Notes under the pieces: generated by a model
Seen by the model: only the letters and a program-made list of their open reading frames with translations
Database searches by the model: none
Told to the model about the DNA's origin: nothing
In this document: one piece after another, positions 5,577-5,904 of the stretch
How the letters are laid out: each line of letters begins with the position of its first letter
Position numbering within the stretch: position 1 is the stretch's first letter
NCBI GenBank assembly: GCA_964404395.1
Contig: CAYOKA010000137.1
Location: 1 to 5,904, forward strand
Source of the DNA: JAAYBT01 sp964404395
GTDB taxonomy: Bacteria > Bacillota > Clostridia > Acetivibrionales > DTU013
DNA length: 5,904 nucleotides
Reading direction: 5' to 3'
Translations under genes and position numbers: made by a program

Positions 5577-5672
5577 ATGTTTGAGTTGTATGACGGGGTT
5601 TATTCTGAAAAGGTCGAGAGCGGACATTACAGGGTTTTTACTTCTGATGAAGGGTTTATGCTGTTCATTTAG
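5577..5672 (+). CDS. Possible 31-residue peptide or gene remnant
   Basis: ATG 5577 opens a 31-codon frame (MFELYDGVYSEKVESGHYRV, then FTSDEGFMLFI) in an otherwise non-coding stretch of about 490 bases after the SLH tail. AAAGGTGG at 5561-5568, 8 bases before the ATG, could be a ribosome binding site. The composition is protein-like and acidic, and the abrupt end suggests the N-terminus of a longer gene cut by a stop. No family is recognised, and a frame this short can occur by chance. The rest of 5488-5739 shows nothing else I can support. Confidence 0.3.
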   Translation: MFELYDGVYSEKVESGHYRVFTSDEGFMLFI

Positions 5673-5739
5673 AAATTCAGGAGAGACGGTTGTAGAAATG
5701 TGCATTGGTTACTGAAACCTACAAGCTGATGTTTGTTTG

Positions 5740-5785
5740 ATGTTTATTGCCGTAATCTGATGTAAATTCGGCTCCCGGGGAGTGG
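5740..5785. repeat. Right copy of the 46-bp flanking direct repeat
   Basis: Same orientation as 1-46 with 44 of 46 bases identical. In this copy GCCG (5749-5752) can pair with CGGC (5769-5772) and CTCC with GGAG around CCCGGGG; the A at position 33 of the left copy weakens both. It is followed by a G-rich segment and TTTTTTT (5810-5816), a T-run the left copy shares. A near-tandem TGATGTTTG/TGATGTTTA sits just before and into it (5727-5746). Nothing in it codes for a recognised protein. Confidence 0.85.
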
Positions 5786-5904
5786 GTTTGGGGTGGTGCG
5801 ACGGAACACTTTTTTTGCAATCAACAGACGCTATCGATTTTTATCAAAGTTTGAGTTTCCGCATTTTATCTGAATACAACACGAATATATCCTTAGCAGC
5901 AAGA

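Noticed and set aside
5844..5904. Possible end of a minus-strand gene entering from the right edge (…FVLYSDKMRKLKL then TGA)
   Set aside because: Only 19 codons are visible, with no family recognised; the frame could be open by chance.

Overview
The window looks like a decayed accessory island from an AT-rich, low-GC Gram-positive bacterium, most likely a member of the Clostridia. The reasons are strong AAGGAGG-type ribosome binding sites, a TTG start, a clostridial-style PPP phosphatase, SLH-type surface-protein repeats, and an integrase and terminase that resemble those of Firmicutes phages. Assignments rest on motifs recognised by eye; no database search was run.

Layout, left to right. 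(1) Positions 1-46 carry a sequence that recurs with 2 mismatches at 5740-5785, so almost the whole window lies between two direct repeats. (2) A plus-strand pair at 216-837 encodes a ribbon-helix-helix/DUF1413-like protein and a 64-residue partner. (3) A PPP-family metallophosphatase (992-1633) follows after a hairpin-containing spacer. (4) A short coding remnant overlaps a 122-residue gene (1764-2132) that looks like an orphan immunity or hypothetical protein. (5) On the minus strand, a tyrosine integrase keeps its whole catalytic domain but has lost its N-terminus; a good intrinsic terminator follows it. (6) A minus-strand operon with a near-consensus promoter (4297-4325) encodes a winged-helix-like protein (3789-4247) and a uracil-DNA-glycosylase-superfamily-like protein (3139-3772) split into two frames. 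A terminator-like hairpin follows just after its stop. (7) At about 4750 two 5'-truncated genes meet head to head: a phage large terminase tail on the minus strand and an SLH-domain protein tail on the plus strand, the latter also frameshifted. (8) The right end holds a strong symmetrical terminator, one possible 31-codon ORF and the second repeat copy.

The parts that still look functional are the DUF1413-like pair, the phosphatase, the 122-residue protein and the winged-helix gene. The integrase, terminase and SLH genes are remnants of mobile or surface-protein DNA. The winged-helix/glycosylase-like operon is the best candidate for an uncharacterised system: it is a self-contained unit with its own promoter, a possible operator and a terminator. 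Its second gene is interrupted exactly at a CTC-TGA site that a +1 shift would repair.
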